Source: Leptospira ilyithenensis
GTDB lineage: Bacteria; Spirochaetota; Leptospiria; Leptospirales; Leptospiraceae
NCBI RefSeq assembly: GCF_004771005.1
Contig: NZ_RQHV01000062.1
Coordinates: forward strand, 406,001-470,000
Direction: 5' to 3'
DNA: 64,000 nucleotides
How positions within the stretch are numbered: position 1 is the stretch's first letter; every line of letters starts with the position of its first letter. Below the pieces are notes generated by a model, which saw only the letters and a list, made by a program, of their open reading frames with translations, was not told the origin of the DNA and did no database searches. Positions 44,284 to 54,530 of this stretch are shown here, piece after piece. Position numbers and translations under genes: made by a program.

Positions 44284-45404
44284 TCCCTGAAGAAATTTTA
44301 AAACATCCATATTATCTAATTGATCTTCAGTTGTTCGCGGCTGCGGACGAGGGGAGAACCGAACCTCCCAGTGAAAGAAGAAGAAGAGAAGAGAAAGATA
44401 AAGGAAATGTTCCCAAATCGAATGAGGTATCCTCCACATTGGTTCTGCTAGGTGGAACGGCCACGATTTTTTTCCTGGGCGATAAATTCGTTCAGAATAC
44501 GGCAGTATTCATTAAAAAATATCTTTCTATGGGAGTCAGAGTCGATCGTTTCGGCGCAGAGGAATTCCGTGTGATTATGGCTTCCGTGACTCGCGATTTT
44601 TTCTCCGTCCTTTGGCCGATTTTTGCGATTACCGTTGTATTTGCGATCGCAGGAAATGTAGTGCAAGTCGGATTTATGTTCACTCCGAGAGCGTTGTCTT
44701 TCCGGTTTGATCGCATTACACCTAACTTTAAAAAAGTTTTACCGAACAGGCAGACCATATTCAACCTTCTGAAGTCTTTGGCCAAGGTGATTTTGATCGG
44801 TGTGGTCAGTTTTATTCTGATCTCGGGAGATTTTTTAAAAGTTCTGCTTACGGGAAATATGGGTGTGATGGAATCAATCTCACTTATTTCCTATTCCGGA
44901 TTTAAGATCATGATGACAGTCGGAGTCATTTTGCTTGCGATCGCAGTTGCCGATTTTTTCTTCCAAAAGTCAGAGTTTGAAGATTCCTTGAAACAAACTC
45001 CTTCCGAAGCCAAACGGGAGATGAGGGATGATTCGGGAGATCCTATTCTAAAGAACAGAAGGATGCAACTTGCCCGCGATATGATGCAAGGCAATATGCT
45101 GAAGGAAGTGCCCAAGGCGGATGTAGTCATCACAAATCCCACTCATTATTCCGTAGCGTTATTATATGAATTGGGAAGAGATCAGGCGCCTCGTGTGATA
45201 GCAAAGGGTGAAAATCAACTTGCTTTGCAGATCCGCCGCATAGCAAAAGAAAACGATGTCCCTATCATCGAAAGCCCGGCACAAGCGAGATTATTGTATG
45301 CACAGGTGGAAGTAGGTCAGGAAATTCCGAATGAGTTTTTTCAAGCAGTCAGTTCGATATTGATGACTCTTGAAAAGTTTAAGAGAAAAGTAGGCATGGT
45401 ATAA
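44280..45404 (+). CDS. flhB: Flagellar export switch protein FlhB
   Basis: A 374-residue protein from ATG 44280, with GGGAG 10 nt upstream and a 4-nt overlap with fliR; a GTG at 44268 is less likely. Four helices lie in residues 35-210. The cytoplasmic part carries the self-cleaving motif [10 protein letters not shown]. The N-terminal [19 protein letters not shown] is characteristic. FlhB switches export from rod/hook to filament substrates. flhA starts 10 nt downstream. Confidence 0.94.
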   Translation: MIPEEILKHPYYLIDLQLFAAADEGRTEPPSERRRREEKDKGNVPKSNEVSSTLVLLGGTATIFFLGDKFVQNTAVFIKKYLSMGVRVDRFGAEEFRVIMASVTRDFFSVLWPIFAITVVFAIAGNVVQVGFMFTPRALSFRFDRITPNFKKVLPNRQTIFNLLKSLAKVILIGVVSFILISGDFLKVLLTGNMGVMESISLISYSGFKIMMTVGVILLAIAVADFFFQKSEFEDSLKQTPSEAKREMRDDSGDPILKNRRMQLARDMMQGNMLKEVPKADVVITNPTHYSVALLYELGRDQAPRVIAKGENQLALQIRRIAKENDVPIIESPAQARLLYAQVEVGQEIPNEFFQAVSSILMTLEKFKRKVGMV

Positions 45405-45414
45405 GCAGGCGAAT

Positions 45415-47529
45415 ATGAATTATTTACGAGATATGTTGAAACAGTCCGATCTTATCCTTGGTATTGGAACACTTGTTATACTAGGGATGTTGATTGTCCC
45501 TCTGCCAGGATTTATACTGGATGTTTTGCTTGTGATCAGTATCGGGCTCGGATTACTTATTTTACTCAATGCTCTTTCCGTTACTGAACCGAGCGAGTTT
45601 TCCATTTTTCCGAGTTTGCTTTTGATTACTACTTTATTCAGGCTCGCATTGAACGTATCCACTACCCGGGCGATTCTTTCAAAAGGCCCCGCGATGAACT
45701 CCAGCGTGATCGAAGCTTTCGGAACTTTCGTTGTAGGAAGCGAGTCGGGACTTGGAAAATACGTAGTGGGTCTTATCATCTTTATCATACTAACAATCGT
45801 TCAGGTATTGGTAATCACCAAAGGTGCAACCAGGATCTCTGAAGTGGCTGCAAGATTTACATTGGACGGATTGCCTCAGAAACAAATGTCCATCGATATG
45901 GAATTGAACAGCGGTTCCATCACGGAGCAGGAAGCGAAGATCAAACGTAAAAAAGTCCAAAGAGAAGTGGATTTTTACGGGGCTATGGATGGAGCTTCCA
46001 AGTTCGTGCAAGGGGATGTAAGAGCGGGACTTATCATCACTGCAATCAATCTGGTCGGAGGGATCGTCATAGGATCCACCATTCGGGGAGAATCCTTTCT
46101 GACTGCGATTGAAACTTATGGTAAGTTTACGATCGGGGACGGACTTGTTTCCCAAATCCCCGGACTACTTTCCACAACTGCTACAGGTATCATTGTTACC
46201 CGATCAAGTTCGGAGAAAAAATTGACTCTGGAAGTAAAGGATCAGTTGTTCGGAAATTCGAAAACACTGTATGTCGTAGCGGGAGCTTTGGGTCTTGCCA
46301 GTTTGATTCCCGGTCTTCCTTTTTTCTCTCTCATCATTTTATCTGCGGGAATCGGTTATCTTGGTTATTCCATCGAACAAGTGGCTAAAGAAGAAATCAA
46401 AAAAATAGAAACGGTCGCTCAGGAAAAAGTGCAAGAACGAAAACCGGAAAATTATATCAAAGAGATTTCAGTAGAAGCCATCCAGGTGGAACTGGGAAGG
46501 GATTTACTCCCTCTCGTCGATGCTTCGTCAGGCGGTCATTTGCTGGAACAGATTGCGAATACGCGCAAAAAATTTGCAACTGACTTTGGTTTGGTGATTC
46601 CTGCGATCCGAATTGTGGATAATTTGGAAATTCCTCACGACAATTATACGATTCGAATCAACGGAGTTGTGGTAGGTCAATCCGTAGTGAAAGCGGATCG
46701 GCTCATGGCGATGAACAGTTCTCAAAGAGAGCTGGAACCGATTTCGGGAGAAAGTTTTGTAGAGCCTGCTTTCAGCATGAAAGCAACTTGGATCGACCCT
46801 CAAACCAGACCCGAAGTAGAGAACAAGGGTTATTCGGTCGTTGATCCTTCCACAGTCATCATCACTCATTTGAAAGAATTGATTTCCACTTATGCATCTC
46901 AACTCTTGGGAAGAGAAGAAGTGAAAGCACTTCTCGAACATTTGCGCCAAACCCATCCTACTCTTGTTCAGGAATTGGATTATGATAAACAGGGAAGACT
47001 AGGTGTGATCCAACAAACACTTCAGAATCTTCTCGTGGAAGGTCTTTCCATTAAAAATCTTCCGAAAATTATGGAAGCGATTGCAAATAATATCACCAAG
47101 TCCTTGGATCCTTTTTTTCTTTCCGAATCGGTCCGTCAGGCAATCTCCAGACAGATAGTGAATGATTTTCTTGCCGTCGACGGAAAATTGCATGTGGTTA
47201 CCATTGACCCTCGCATCGTAGATCGTTTGAACCGAAGTTTGATGCAGGACGAAGTGGAAGGAAAAATCATCATCCTTCCTCATGAAGTGAGAACCAGGAT
47301 TATGGAGTCCCTTTATGCGGAATTCCAAAAAGCACTGGAAGAGAACCGTTTCCTTATCTTTGTCATTGCCCGTTACCTCCGCCAGCCGTTTGCTTTCTTT
47401 CTCGCCAAGGAAATCCCTCCTAGGAACTTTGCCGTATTGGCTTCGGAAGAAATCCAAAGATCTGTGCCTACCGAGATTGCCTCGGTACTGAGTCTAGTGT
47501 CCAAGGAAGAACATAACCAAGAAGCCTAA
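45415..47529 (+). CDS. flhA: Flagellar export protein FlhA
   Basis: A 704-residue export gate subunit with eight helices in residues 15-320 and a large cytoplasmic ring domain. The FHIPEP-type segment is seen as [15 protein letters not shown], then [20 protein letters not shown] and [12 protein letters not shown]. The C-terminal domain reads [14 protein letters not shown] and [10 protein letters not shown]. It completes the fliY-to-flhA operon; the dus gene follows 18 nt later on the same strand. Confidence 0.95.
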   Translation: MNYLRDMLKQSDLILGIGTLVILGMLIVPLPGFILDVLLVISIGLGLLILLNALSVTEPSEFSIFPSLLLITTLFRLALNVSTTRAILSKGPAMNSSVIEAFGTFVVGSESGLGKYVVGLIIFIILTIVQVLVITKGATRISEVAARFTLDGLPQKQMSIDMELNSGSITEQEAKIKRKKVQREVDFYGAMDGASKFVQGDVRAGLIITAINLVGGIVIGSTIRGESFLTAIETYGKFTIGDGLVSQIPGLLSTTATGIIVTRSSSEKKLTLEVKDQLFGNSKTLYVVAGALGLASLIPGLPFFSLIILSAGIGYLGYSIEQVAKEEIKKIETVAQEKVQERKPENYIKEISVEAIQVELGRDLLPLVDASSGGHLLEQIANTRKKFATDFGLVIPAIRIVDNLEIPHDNYTIRINGVVVGQSVVKADRLMAMNSSQRELEPISGESFVEPAFSMKATWIDPQTRPEVENKGYSVVDPSTVIITHLKELISTYASQLLGREEVKALLEHLRQTHPTLVQELDYDKQGRLGVIQQTLQNLLVEGLSIKNLPKIMEAIANNITKSLDPFFLSESVRQAISRQIVNDFLAVDGKLHVVTIDPRIVDRLNRSLMQDEVEGKIIILPHEVRTRIMESLYAEFQKALEENRFLIFVIARYLRQPFAFFLAKEIPPRNFAVLASEEIQRSVPTEIASVLSLVSKEEHNQEA

Positions 47530-47547
47530 GAGCAAGGCTTGGAATCA

Positions 47548-48537
47548 ATGACCCCTAATTACCGTTTGTCGGTCGCTCCTATGATGGACTGGACCGACAG
47601 ACATTACCGATACTTTATGCGTCTTATCACGAAAAAGACGCTCCTCTATACGGAGATGGTGACAACAGGCGCCATCTTAAGGGGAAAAAATCGAGATCGG
47701 TATTTAAAATTTTCTCATGAAGAATTTCCGTTGGCGTTGCAGCTCGGCGGTGATGATCCGAACGATCTTGCGGAATGTGCAAAGATCGGAGAAGATTACG
47801 GCTATTCTGAAATCAATTTAAACGTAGGTTGTCCTTCCGACCGTGTGCAGAACGGAAGTTTCGGTGCCTGCCTTATGAAAGAGCCGGACAAAGTGGCTCG
47901 ACTTGTTTCGGCAATGAAGTCATCCACCGCTCTTCCCATCACCGTAAAACATAGAATAGGTGTAAATGGGAAGGAAAGTCTGGAAGATCTTCTCCATTTT
48001 GTAAAATCCATCCGTTCCGCAGGCGTGGATAGGATCATCATTCACGCAAGGATCGCCATACTGGAAGGTTTGTCTCCTGCGGAAAACAGAACCGTCCCCC
48101 CTCTTCGTTATAACGATGTTTATGCGGTGAAAGATGAATTTCCCGAACTTTCCGTTACGATCAACGGAGGAATCAAGTCTCTTGAAGATTCAGGCAAGGA
48201 ATTCTCCCGGGTGGATGGGGTGATGATCGGTCGGGCGGCTTATGAAAACCCCTATTTATTTGCAGATGCGGATTCGCTATTCTGGGATACTCCTTCTCCC
48301 GGACTTTCCCGCTTGGAAATTCTGGAAAGATTGAAAGATTATCTTAGGGAGATGGAAAAAGAGAAAATCCGTCCTCATTCTATTTTAAGACATACCCTCG
48401 GACTTTATCATGGAAATCCGGGAGCGAAAGTTTACCGAAGATTTCTTTCGGAAAATATGCACAAACCAAATGCAAATTATACGATCATAGACGAACTGAT
48501 CGGGAAAGCTAAGGAGCATCAGTCGCATATTCTTTAA
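47548..48537 (+). CDS. dus: tRNA-dihydrouridine synthase
   Basis: A 329-residue FMN enzyme that reduces uridines in the tRNA D loop. ATG 47548 has AAGG upstream and is preferred to TTG 47539. Motifs are [39 protein letters not shown] with the catalytic Cys in the first of these blocks, ITVKHRIGV and [13 protein letters not shown]. The pattern is closest to DusA. It follows flhA closely but may be expressed with it only by read-through. Confidence 0.9.
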   Translation: MTPNYRLSVAPMMDWTDRHYRYFMRLITKKTLLYTEMVTTGAILRGKNRDRYLKFSHEEFPLALQLGGDDPNDLAECAKIGEDYGYSEINLNVGCPSDRVQNGSFGACLMKEPDKVARLVSAMKSSTALPITVKHRIGVNGKESLEDLLHFVKSIRSAGVDRIIIHARIAILEGLSPAENRTVPPLRYNDVYAVKDEFPELSVTINGGIKSLEDSGKEFSRVDGVMIGRAAYENPYLFADADSLFWDTPSPGLSRLEILERLKDYLREMEKEKIRPHSILRHTLGLYHGNPGAKVYRRFLSENMHKPNANYTIIDELIGKAKEHQSHIL

Positions 48538-48607
48538 AACTTCGGTTTGTCAACCCAAATAAAAACTAGTATTTACAATAAGCAAACCTCCATTAGGTGG
48601 GTGCTTG

Positions 48608-48636
48608 TTCCTTAGACTTCTGAAACGGTCTATAAT
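48608..48636 (+). promoter_or_regulatory. Candidate promoter of the XPB helicase gene
   Basis: A perfect TATAAT (48631-48636) lies 17 nt after TTCCTT (48608-48613) in the 190-nt gap after dus. It is about 90 nt upstream of the helicase ATG 48728. Its position argues against the longer frame that opens at 48605. The rest of the gap holds a weak stem near 48582-48606 and no gene. Confidence 0.45.
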
Positions 48637-48727
48637 GCGATGTTTGTTTATCCAAAATCTGTTAAAATCAAATTGGTTGACAGGAGAGTTTCGCTTCCCA
48701 GCCTGGTTTTTTGAGAGGGAAATTTAT

Positions 48728-50425
48728 ATGACCAAGCCACTCACAGTTCAAAGCGATAAAACGATGCTCCTCGAGGTTGATAACCCCGAATACGAGGCTT
48801 GTCGCGATCTTATTTCCAAATTTGCAGAGCTCGAAAAAAGCCCGGAATATATGCATACTTACCGCATTTCCCCTCTATCTCTTTGGAATGCGGCATCCAT
48901 TAAAATGACGGCTGAAGAGATAGTAGAAGGGTTGGTTGGTTTTTCCCGCTACTCTGTCCCGAAAAACGTGATGAATGAAATCAAAGAGCAGATTTCCCGC
49001 TACGGAAAAGTAAAGCTCGTGAAAGAAGAATCAGGTGAGCTCTATATCATTTCCAATGAAATGGGATTTATCACTGAGATCGCAAACAACCGTGCCGTAC
49101 AACCGTTCGTAGACGGAATGGAAGGCGACAAGATCCGAATCAAAAAAGAATACCGTGGTCATATCAAACAAGCTCTGATCAAAATCGGTTTTCCCGTAGA
49201 AGATTTGGCGGGTTACGACGAAGGAAACAAATATCCTTTCAACCTAAAGCCTGTTACAGGTGGTGGAACCAAGTTCGGAATGAGGGACTACCAGAGGGCA
49301 TCCGTGGAAGCTTTCCACGCAGGTGGACGGAACGAAGGCGGTTCCGGGGTAGTTGTTCTTCCTTGCGGTGCGGGCAAGACCATCGTTGGTATGGGTGTGA
49401 TGCAAATCGTGGGAGCGGAAACTCTCATTCTTGTAACGAACACTTTGTCCATTCGTCAGTGGAGAAATGAAATTTTAGACAAGACCGACATCCCCGAATC
49501 GGATATCGGCGAATATTCCGGTGAGATGAAAGAGATCAAGCCGATTACAATCGCTACTTACAACATTCTGACTCATAGAAAGAAAAAAGGCGGAGACTTT
49601 ACGCATTTCCATATCTTCAGTGCAAATAACTGGGGTTTGATTGTGTATGATGAGGTGCATTTGTTACCGGCACCTGTGTTCCGCATGACATCGGAACTCC
49701 AAGCAAAACGTAGGTTAGGTTTGACTGCTACTCTCGTTCGTGAAGACGGACTGGAAGAAGATGTGTTCTCACTCATCGGACCGAAAAAATACGATGTGCC
49801 TTGGAAAGAGTTGGAAGCCAAAGCTTGGATTGCAGAGGCGAACTGCATTGAGGTTCGTGTTCCGATGGAAGAAGATTTGCGTATGCGCTATTCCGTTGCA
49901 GACGACCGTGAAAAGTTCAGACTTGCTTCTGAAAATCCTGAAAAACTCAGAGCGATCAGTTATATTCTTAAGAAACATGCGACGAATAACATCCTTGTGA
50001 TCGGGCAATATATCAATCAATTGGAAGAGATTTCCCAGACTTTTAAGATTCCTTTGATTACGGGAAAAACACCTCTTCCCGAAAGACAGGAGTTATATCA
50101 GGCATTTCGTTCCGGCCAGATCAAACAGCTTGTAGTATCTAAGGTGGCAAACTTTTCCATCGACTTGCCGGATGCAAACATTGCGATTCAAGTATCGGGG
50201 ACTTTCGGTTCCAGACAGGAAGAAGCGCAAAGACTCGGAAGGATTCTCAGACCGAAATCGGGAGACAATACCGCGATTTTTTACTCGCTGATTTCCCGAG
50301 ATACGAACGAAGAGAGATTCGGACAAAACAGACAGTTGTTTTTAACGGAACAAGGTTATGAGTATGAAATTTATACTCTTGATCAGTTCAAAGAAACAGT
50401 AACAGAAGAAGCATTAAGTAAATAA
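48728..50425 (+). CDS. XPB/Ssl2-type DNA repair helicase
   Basis: A 565-residue SF2 helicase from ATG 48728 (GAGAGGGAAA upstream). The N-terminal damage-recognition-like domain occupies about 1-170, then FGMRDYQRASVEAF, Walker A LPCGAGKTIVGMG, DEVH-type motif IVYDEVHLLPA, TATLVREDG, and C-terminal motif VI QEEAQRLGRILRPK. These are XPB features. XPB-like proteins occur in archaea and several bacteria including spirochaetes and actinobacteria, with a role in DNA repair or transcription-coupled unwinding. It stands upstream of an aminotransferase gene. Confidence 0.88.
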   Translation: MTKPLTVQSDKTMLLEVDNPEYEACRDLISKFAELEKSPEYMHTYRISPLSLWNAASIKMTAEEIVEGLVGFSRYSVPKNVMNEIKEQISRYGKVKLVKEESGELYIISNEMGFITEIANNRAVQPFVDGMEGDKIRIKKEYRGHIKQALIKIGFPVEDLAGYDEGNKYPFNLKPVTGGGTKFGMRDYQRASVEAFHAGGRNEGGSGVVVLPCGAGKTIVGMGVMQIVGAETLILVTNTLSIRQWRNEILDKTDIPESDIGEYSGEMKEIKPITIATYNILTHRKKKGGDFTHFHIFSANNWGLIVYDEVHLLPAPVFRMTSELQAKRRLGLTATLVREDGLEEDVFSLIGPKKYDVPWKELEAKAWIAEANCIEVRVPMEEDLRMRYSVADDREKFRLASENPEKLRAISYILKKHATNNILVIGQYINQLEEISQTFKIPLITGKTPLPERQELYQAFRSGQIKQLVVSKVANFSIDLPDANIAIQVSGTFGSRQEEAQRLGRILRPKSGDNTAIFYSLISRDTNEERFGQNRQLFLTEQGYEYEIYTLDQFKETVTEEALSK

Positions 50426-50436
50426 AAAGGAACAAA

Positions 50437-51654
50437 ATGAAACTCGTTGCACAAAGGTTAGATGTAGTAGAACCCTCTCCCACCCTTGCCATTACCGCCA
50501 AAGCAAACCAGCTGAAGGCAAGTGGTTTGGATGTTGTCGGTTTTGGTGCAGGTGAACCGGATTTTGATACTCCAGCCCACATCAAAGAGGCTGCAAAAAA
50601 AGCTATGGATCAGGGGAAGACCAAGTATACTCCTGTTAGTGGGACCGTAAGTTTGAAAGAAGCGATTATTCAAAAGTTCAAAACGGACAACGGGCTGGCT
50701 TACGAAAAAAATCAAATCATTGTGGGAACGGGTGGCAAACAAGTTCTGTATAATTTTTTTATGGCGACTTTGAATGCAGGAGATGAGGTAATCATCCCTG
50801 CGCCGTATTGGGTGAGTTATGCGGATATAGTGCGTCTTGCGGAAGGTGTTCCTGTTATAGTTTCGACTGATATTGCAAGCGGTTTTAAAATTTCTCCCGA
50901 GCAGTTGGAAAAGGCGATCACACCCAAGACAAAAGTATTTATATTCAATTCTCCTTCCAACCCGACAGGTGCGGTCTATACCCGTTCCGATGTCGAAGCT
51001 TTGGTAAAGGTTTTGGAACCGAAGGAAATCATTACCGTTTCCGACGATATTTATGAAAAGATTCTCTACGACGGTTTGGAATTCGTAAACCCTGCGATGA
51101 TTTCCGCGAAGATGAAGGAAAAAACTTTTGTCGTCAACGGAGTTTCCAAGGCATATTCCATGACCGGATGGCGTATCGGTTATGCGGCGGGAAATGCAGA
51201 AATCATAAAAAATATGGATACGATGCAAGGACAATCCACTTCCAACGCTTCTTCCATTTCCCAGGCTGCCGCCGAAGCCGCGTTAACCGGAGATCAAGGC
51301 CCTGTTTCGGAAATGAAAAAGGCGTTTGATAATCGTCGTAAGCTGATCGTTTCTCTTTTGAATGGTATCCCTGGAATCAATTGCAGAATGCCCGAAGGCG
51401 CCTTCTATGCATTTCCTTATCTAACCGGTGTTTATGCACTGCCGGGTTTTCAAAAACTACAAAAAGAAAAGAATGAAAAATCCTTATCCAAATTATTCTG
51501 TGACGTGCTCTTGGATAATTACAATGTAGCCGCCGTTCCCGGAATTGCATTCGGAGATGATAATGCTCTTCGTCTATCTTATGCGTTGGGTGAAAAAGAC
51601 ATAGAAAAAGGTGTGTCTCGAATCAAACAGATGGTTGAGGACTTAAGTAAATAA
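50437..51654 (+). CDS. Class I/II aminotransferase, aspartate aminotransferase-like
   Basis: A 405-residue PLP enzyme. It has VGFGAGEPDFDTP, IIPAPYWVSYADIV, FNSPSNPTGAVY, and the PLP lysine motif NGVSKAYSMTGWRIGY. This is the aspartate aminotransferase I-gamma pattern, which moves the amino group between aspartate, glutamate and oxo-acids. The substrate is inferred from the family. RBS is AAAAGGAAC. The next gene starts 11 nt downstream, beginning a run of four genes on the plus strand. Confidence 0.85.
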   Translation: MKLVAQRLDVVEPSPTLAITAKANQLKASGLDVVGFGAGEPDFDTPAHIKEAAKKAMDQGKTKYTPVSGTVSLKEAIIQKFKTDNGLAYEKNQIIVGTGGKQVLYNFFMATLNAGDEVIIPAPYWVSYADIVRLAEGVPVIVSTDIASGFKISPEQLEKAITPKTKVFIFNSPSNPTGAVYTRSDVEALVKVLEPKEIITVSDDIYEKILYDGLEFVNPAMISAKMKEKTFVVNGVSKAYSMTGWRIGYAAGNAEIIKNMDTMQGQSTSNASSISQAAAEAALTGDQGPVSEMKKAFDNRRKLIVSLLNGIPGINCRMPEGAFYAFPYLTGVYALPGFQKLQKEKNEKSLSKLFCDVLLDNYNVAAVPGIAFGDDNALRLSYALGEKDIEKGVSRIKQMVEDLSK

Positions 51655-51665
51655 AGTCGAAAGGT

Positions 51666-52691
51666 ATGGGAAGAATTCTAGCCATATTTGTTTTCTTCCT
51701 TACCTTGTTTGTTCCGGGTTTTCTCGGTGCCGAACCGAAATCTCTCAAACCGATCACAAAACAAATCGCGCCGAAATCAGTTCATAACACGGACTCCAAG
51801 TCTGAAATCGTTGTGAATCATTTCGGAGTGAAACTTTATTTATTTCCCGATAGAAAAAGCAATGTTTTAAAAACAATACAGTTCGGAGAACGGTTGTTTT
51901 ATGATAATTCCAGTTTGGAGCCGAATACCGCGGAATGGGTTCCTGTCGTTACGGAAGAAAATTTAGCTGGTTTTTTACTTCGTAATACATTGCTTTTGGT
52001 TTCTAAGAACAAACTTTTATCCACTGTTCTATTCGAAGCGGATAAACTTTTGAACCTGAATTCCACTAGTTTGGAACAAAGAATGGAAATTGCAGATTCT
52101 TTATTTCGTCATGCAAGTACGGGTGAGTTCAGGGGAGACGACTTTACTTTGATCAAAGCAAAAGCCGGTTTTGCTCTGATCAAATCCATAGATATTCTAA
52201 ATGAAAAAAATATCAAAGCGGACAGTTCGAAGGAGCTTTTGGATTTTTTGAAACGACATGAATCAAAACTGCTTTTTGATTATTCAGCAGGCAAATACTA
52301 TGTGGACGCCAATTATTTTTGGAAGCTGGTTGAAAATCATCCGAATACAAAACATTCGGATTACGCAGGTTATCTGGCTGCGGAAGCTTCTCCTGATGTG
52401 GATTGCAAGGGCGAACTTGCTTGTGAGTTGGAAAAACTCAGACGTTCCAAGATGAAGTATATTTACTTTTTTCCCAATGGAAATTATGTTTCCTTATATT
52501 CCAAGTCCGTAGTTGCCAAGTTGAAGGAAATTACAAAAGATCCCGAATCAATTGCCTGTTTTCAACCGGCTCCGCAAAACATTCAGGTAGAAATCAATAC
52601 GATGTACCGTTATGTTCAAGACTACGGTTTGAGGTATCGAAAGGAGATTCTTCCTTACATTCAAATCCTTCAGAAGGAATGTCTGAAATAG
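51666..52691 (+). CDS. Exported SH3-like protein, unknown function
   Basis: A 341-residue protein with a signal peptide (MGRILAIFVFFLTLF, cleavage near LGAEP). Residues about 45-110 look like a bacterial SH3 domain (VNHFGVKLYLFPDRKSNVLK; LAGFLLRNTLLLV). The rest is helical with two short Cys-containing segments (DVDCKGELACELEK). No enzyme motif is seen. It is likely periplasmic and co-transcribed with the hydrolase gene 12 nt downstream. Confidence 0.6.
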   Translation: MGRILAIFVFFLTLFVPGFLGAEPKSLKPITKQIAPKSVHNTDSKSEIVVNHFGVKLYLFPDRKSNVLKTIQFGERLFYDNSSLEPNTAEWVPVVTEENLAGFLLRNTLLLVSKNKLLSTVLFEADKLLNLNSTSLEQRMEIADSLFRHASTGEFRGDDFTLIKAKAGFALIKSIDILNEKNIKADSSKELLDFLKRHESKLLFDYSAGKYYVDANYFWKLVENHPNTKHSDYAGYLAAEASPDVDCKGELACELEKLRRSKMKYIYFFPNGNYVSLYSKSVVAKLKEITKDPESIACFQPAPQNIQVEINTMYRYVQDYGLRYRKEILPYIQILQKECLK

Positions 52692-52703
52692 AATAGGTTT
52701 CCC

Positions 52704-53507
52704 TTGAAGTTGGCCTACAAATTATATTCCAAAGAAAATCCGGAAGGAAATTCAAATCCCCCCGACCAAGCCAATATTCTGATTCTCCACGGGCTTTTTG
52801 GATCTTCCAAAAATTGGGTCTCTATCGCCAAAAAACTATCGTTATATGGCGATGTATATACCGTTGATCTCCGAAATCACGGAGATTCCCCTCATTCGGA
52901 AGAACATTCTATTTCAATTATGGTTGAGGATATAAAAGAGTTCGTCCAAGATCATTCTCTTCAAAACACGATCTTACTCGGACATTCTATGGGCGGACTC
53001 GTATCTATGTTATACGATCTTCTCCATCCGGGATCTTTGAAAGCTTTGATCATTCAGGATATTTCTCCCCGCCCTTACCCCTTTGCTTATGATAAGGAGA
53101 TCCGATCCATGCGGATACCGATTGACCGGGCAAATACAAGAGCAGAAGTAGACGAACTTATGAGAGAAGTGCTTCCCGATGCTTTTATCCGGCAATTTTT
53201 ACAAATGAGTTTGGAAAGAAAACCCGATGGAGGGTATTTTTGGAAATTGAACGTTGAAGGTTTATCCAAAGCTCGCTATATGTTTGAAGATGTATTTCTC
53301 CCCGATATGAGTTCTCGGACAAAGGCATTGTTTATCGTAGGCGGAGATTCCCCCTATATAAAGGACTTGGATCGGGAATTAATCCTTTCAGTATTTTTAA
53401 AAGCAGAAATAGAAACGCTTGCAGGAGGAGGGCATTACATCCATTATACGCATGCGAGCCAATTTTTAGATCGAATCGAAAGATTTATCAAAGGAGTCCT
53501 AGATTGA
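52704..53507 (+). CDS. Alpha/beta hydrolase
   Basis: A 267-residue hydrolase from TTG 52704. It has ILILHGLFGSSKNWVSIAKK, YTVDLRNHGDSPHS, the nucleophile elbow GHSMGG and a C-terminal GGGHYIHYTH with the catalytic His. The pattern resembles YbfF/ABHD11-type esterases. The substrate is unknown. The stop overlaps the protease start (TTGA). Confidence 0.8.
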   Translation: MKLAYKLYSKENPEGNSNPPDQANILILHGLFGSSKNWVSIAKKLSLYGDVYTVDLRNHGDSPHSEEHSISIMVEDIKEFVQDHSLQNTILLGHSMGGLVSMLYDLLHPGSLKALIIQDISPRPYPFAYDKEIRSMRIPIDRANTRAEVDELMREVLPDAFIRQFLQMSLERKPDGGYFWKLNVEGLSKARYMFEDVFLPDMSSRTKALFIVGGDSPYIKDLDRELILSVFLKAEIETLAGGGHYIHYTHASQFLDRIERFIKGVLD

Positions 53508-54505
53508 AACATTCAGAGTCTGCATGGAGCTTAAGTTTTTTTATTCTAATTTTCTTCAACTTTTTATCTTGTGATTCGAACAAGGATTTATCCGATCCTA
53601 AAAAAATATTCGATACTTATGTGGAAACCAGTTTCTCCGTATCTTTGGATTCAGGCCCGCTGGAGGAATCCAAAACCTGGACCGGATCCGGTTTTGTTTT
53701 CGATAAACAGGGGTTAGGTTTGACGTGCTCTCATGTGGTTCCTGACGATAAAAAATTCGTGATACGGATGGGCGGAACCGGAAAAAAATTCTACGCCCAG
53801 GTGATCAAACGCGATACTGACAATGATTTAGCAATAGTAAAATGGGAAAACCCGGAAAGCGAGATATCTTTAGACATATCCGATTCTTATGAGCCGGAGA
53901 CTGGGGCTTCCTTTTATATGATATCCACTCCTTTCGGAATGGAGGAGTCGTTTGATTCGGGTATCATCGCCAACCGTTCCCGCCTGGGAGCGGATATATT
54001 TGCGCCAAACAAAGCATTTGTGCAATTGAACCGAATGGTGCTTTCCGGTTCTTCAGGCGCTGCTGTCTTTGACGGACAGGGCAAGGTTTTGGGTATGGCT
54101 CGGTTTCAATTGTCCTCCGACGGATCCAAACGGGACGGGATCGGTTTTGCCATTCAGGCACCGGTTTTGCGTGAATTTGTAAAATCGATCCCCATTGCCG
54201 GCAAAACTAAAGAAGAAATCCAAAGGGGAATCGTAGAGATCCCGATTTTAACGGCGCATTTGATCGACAAACTACGATTAAAACAAAAAAAAGGCGTTCT
54301 GGTAAGTTATACCGAACCCGGATCTTTGACGGAAAAAGCAGGAATTAAAAGATACGATTTGATTGTAGGTGTTGATGAAAATGTTGTCGATAACGCGGAA
54401 GACTTTTATGTACAGATGGCAAAATTGCCTTCCTCAAAAGCGATAAATTTAATAATTATTAGGGAAAATCGGGAATTGAAAATAAAAATCACCCCTTCCT
54501 TGTAA
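53504..54505 (+). CDS. HtrA-like serine protease lipoprotein with PDZ domain
   Basis: A 333-residue protein from TTG 53504, with a lipobox-like FNFLSC (Cys23). The trypsin-type triad is His77 (CSHVV), Asp108 (DNDLAIVKW) and Ser184 (LSGSSGAAV); the usual GNSGGP is replaced by GSSGAA. A PDZ domain lies at about 245-330 (KKGVLVSYTEPGSLTEKAGI). It would act as an envelope quality-control or signalling protease anchored by lipid. The altered oxyanion motif is unusual but the Ser is present. Confidence 0.75.
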   Translation: MKHSESAWSLSFFILIFFNFLSCDSNKDLSDPKKIFDTYVETSFSVSLDSGPLEESKTWTGSGFVFDKQGLGLTCSHVVPDDKKFVIRMGGTGKKFYAQVIKRDTDNDLAIVKWENPESEISLDISDSYEPETGASFYMISTPFGMEESFDSGIIANRSRLGADIFAPNKAFVQLNRMVLSGSSGAAVFDGQGKVLGMARFQLSSDGSKRDGIGFAIQAPVLREFVKSIPIAGKTKEEIQRGIVEIPILTAHLIDKLRLKQKKGVLVSYTEPGSLTEKAGIKRYDLIVGVDENVVDNAEDFYVQMAKLPSSKAINLIIIRENRELKIKITPSL

Positions 54506-54530
54506 GAAGAGGCGATTCGCAAAATAGATA

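Noticed and set aside
48605..48727. Longer N-terminus for the XPB helicase
   Set aside because: The added 41 residues are not helicase-like, lack a ribosome binding site and cover the predicted promoter.
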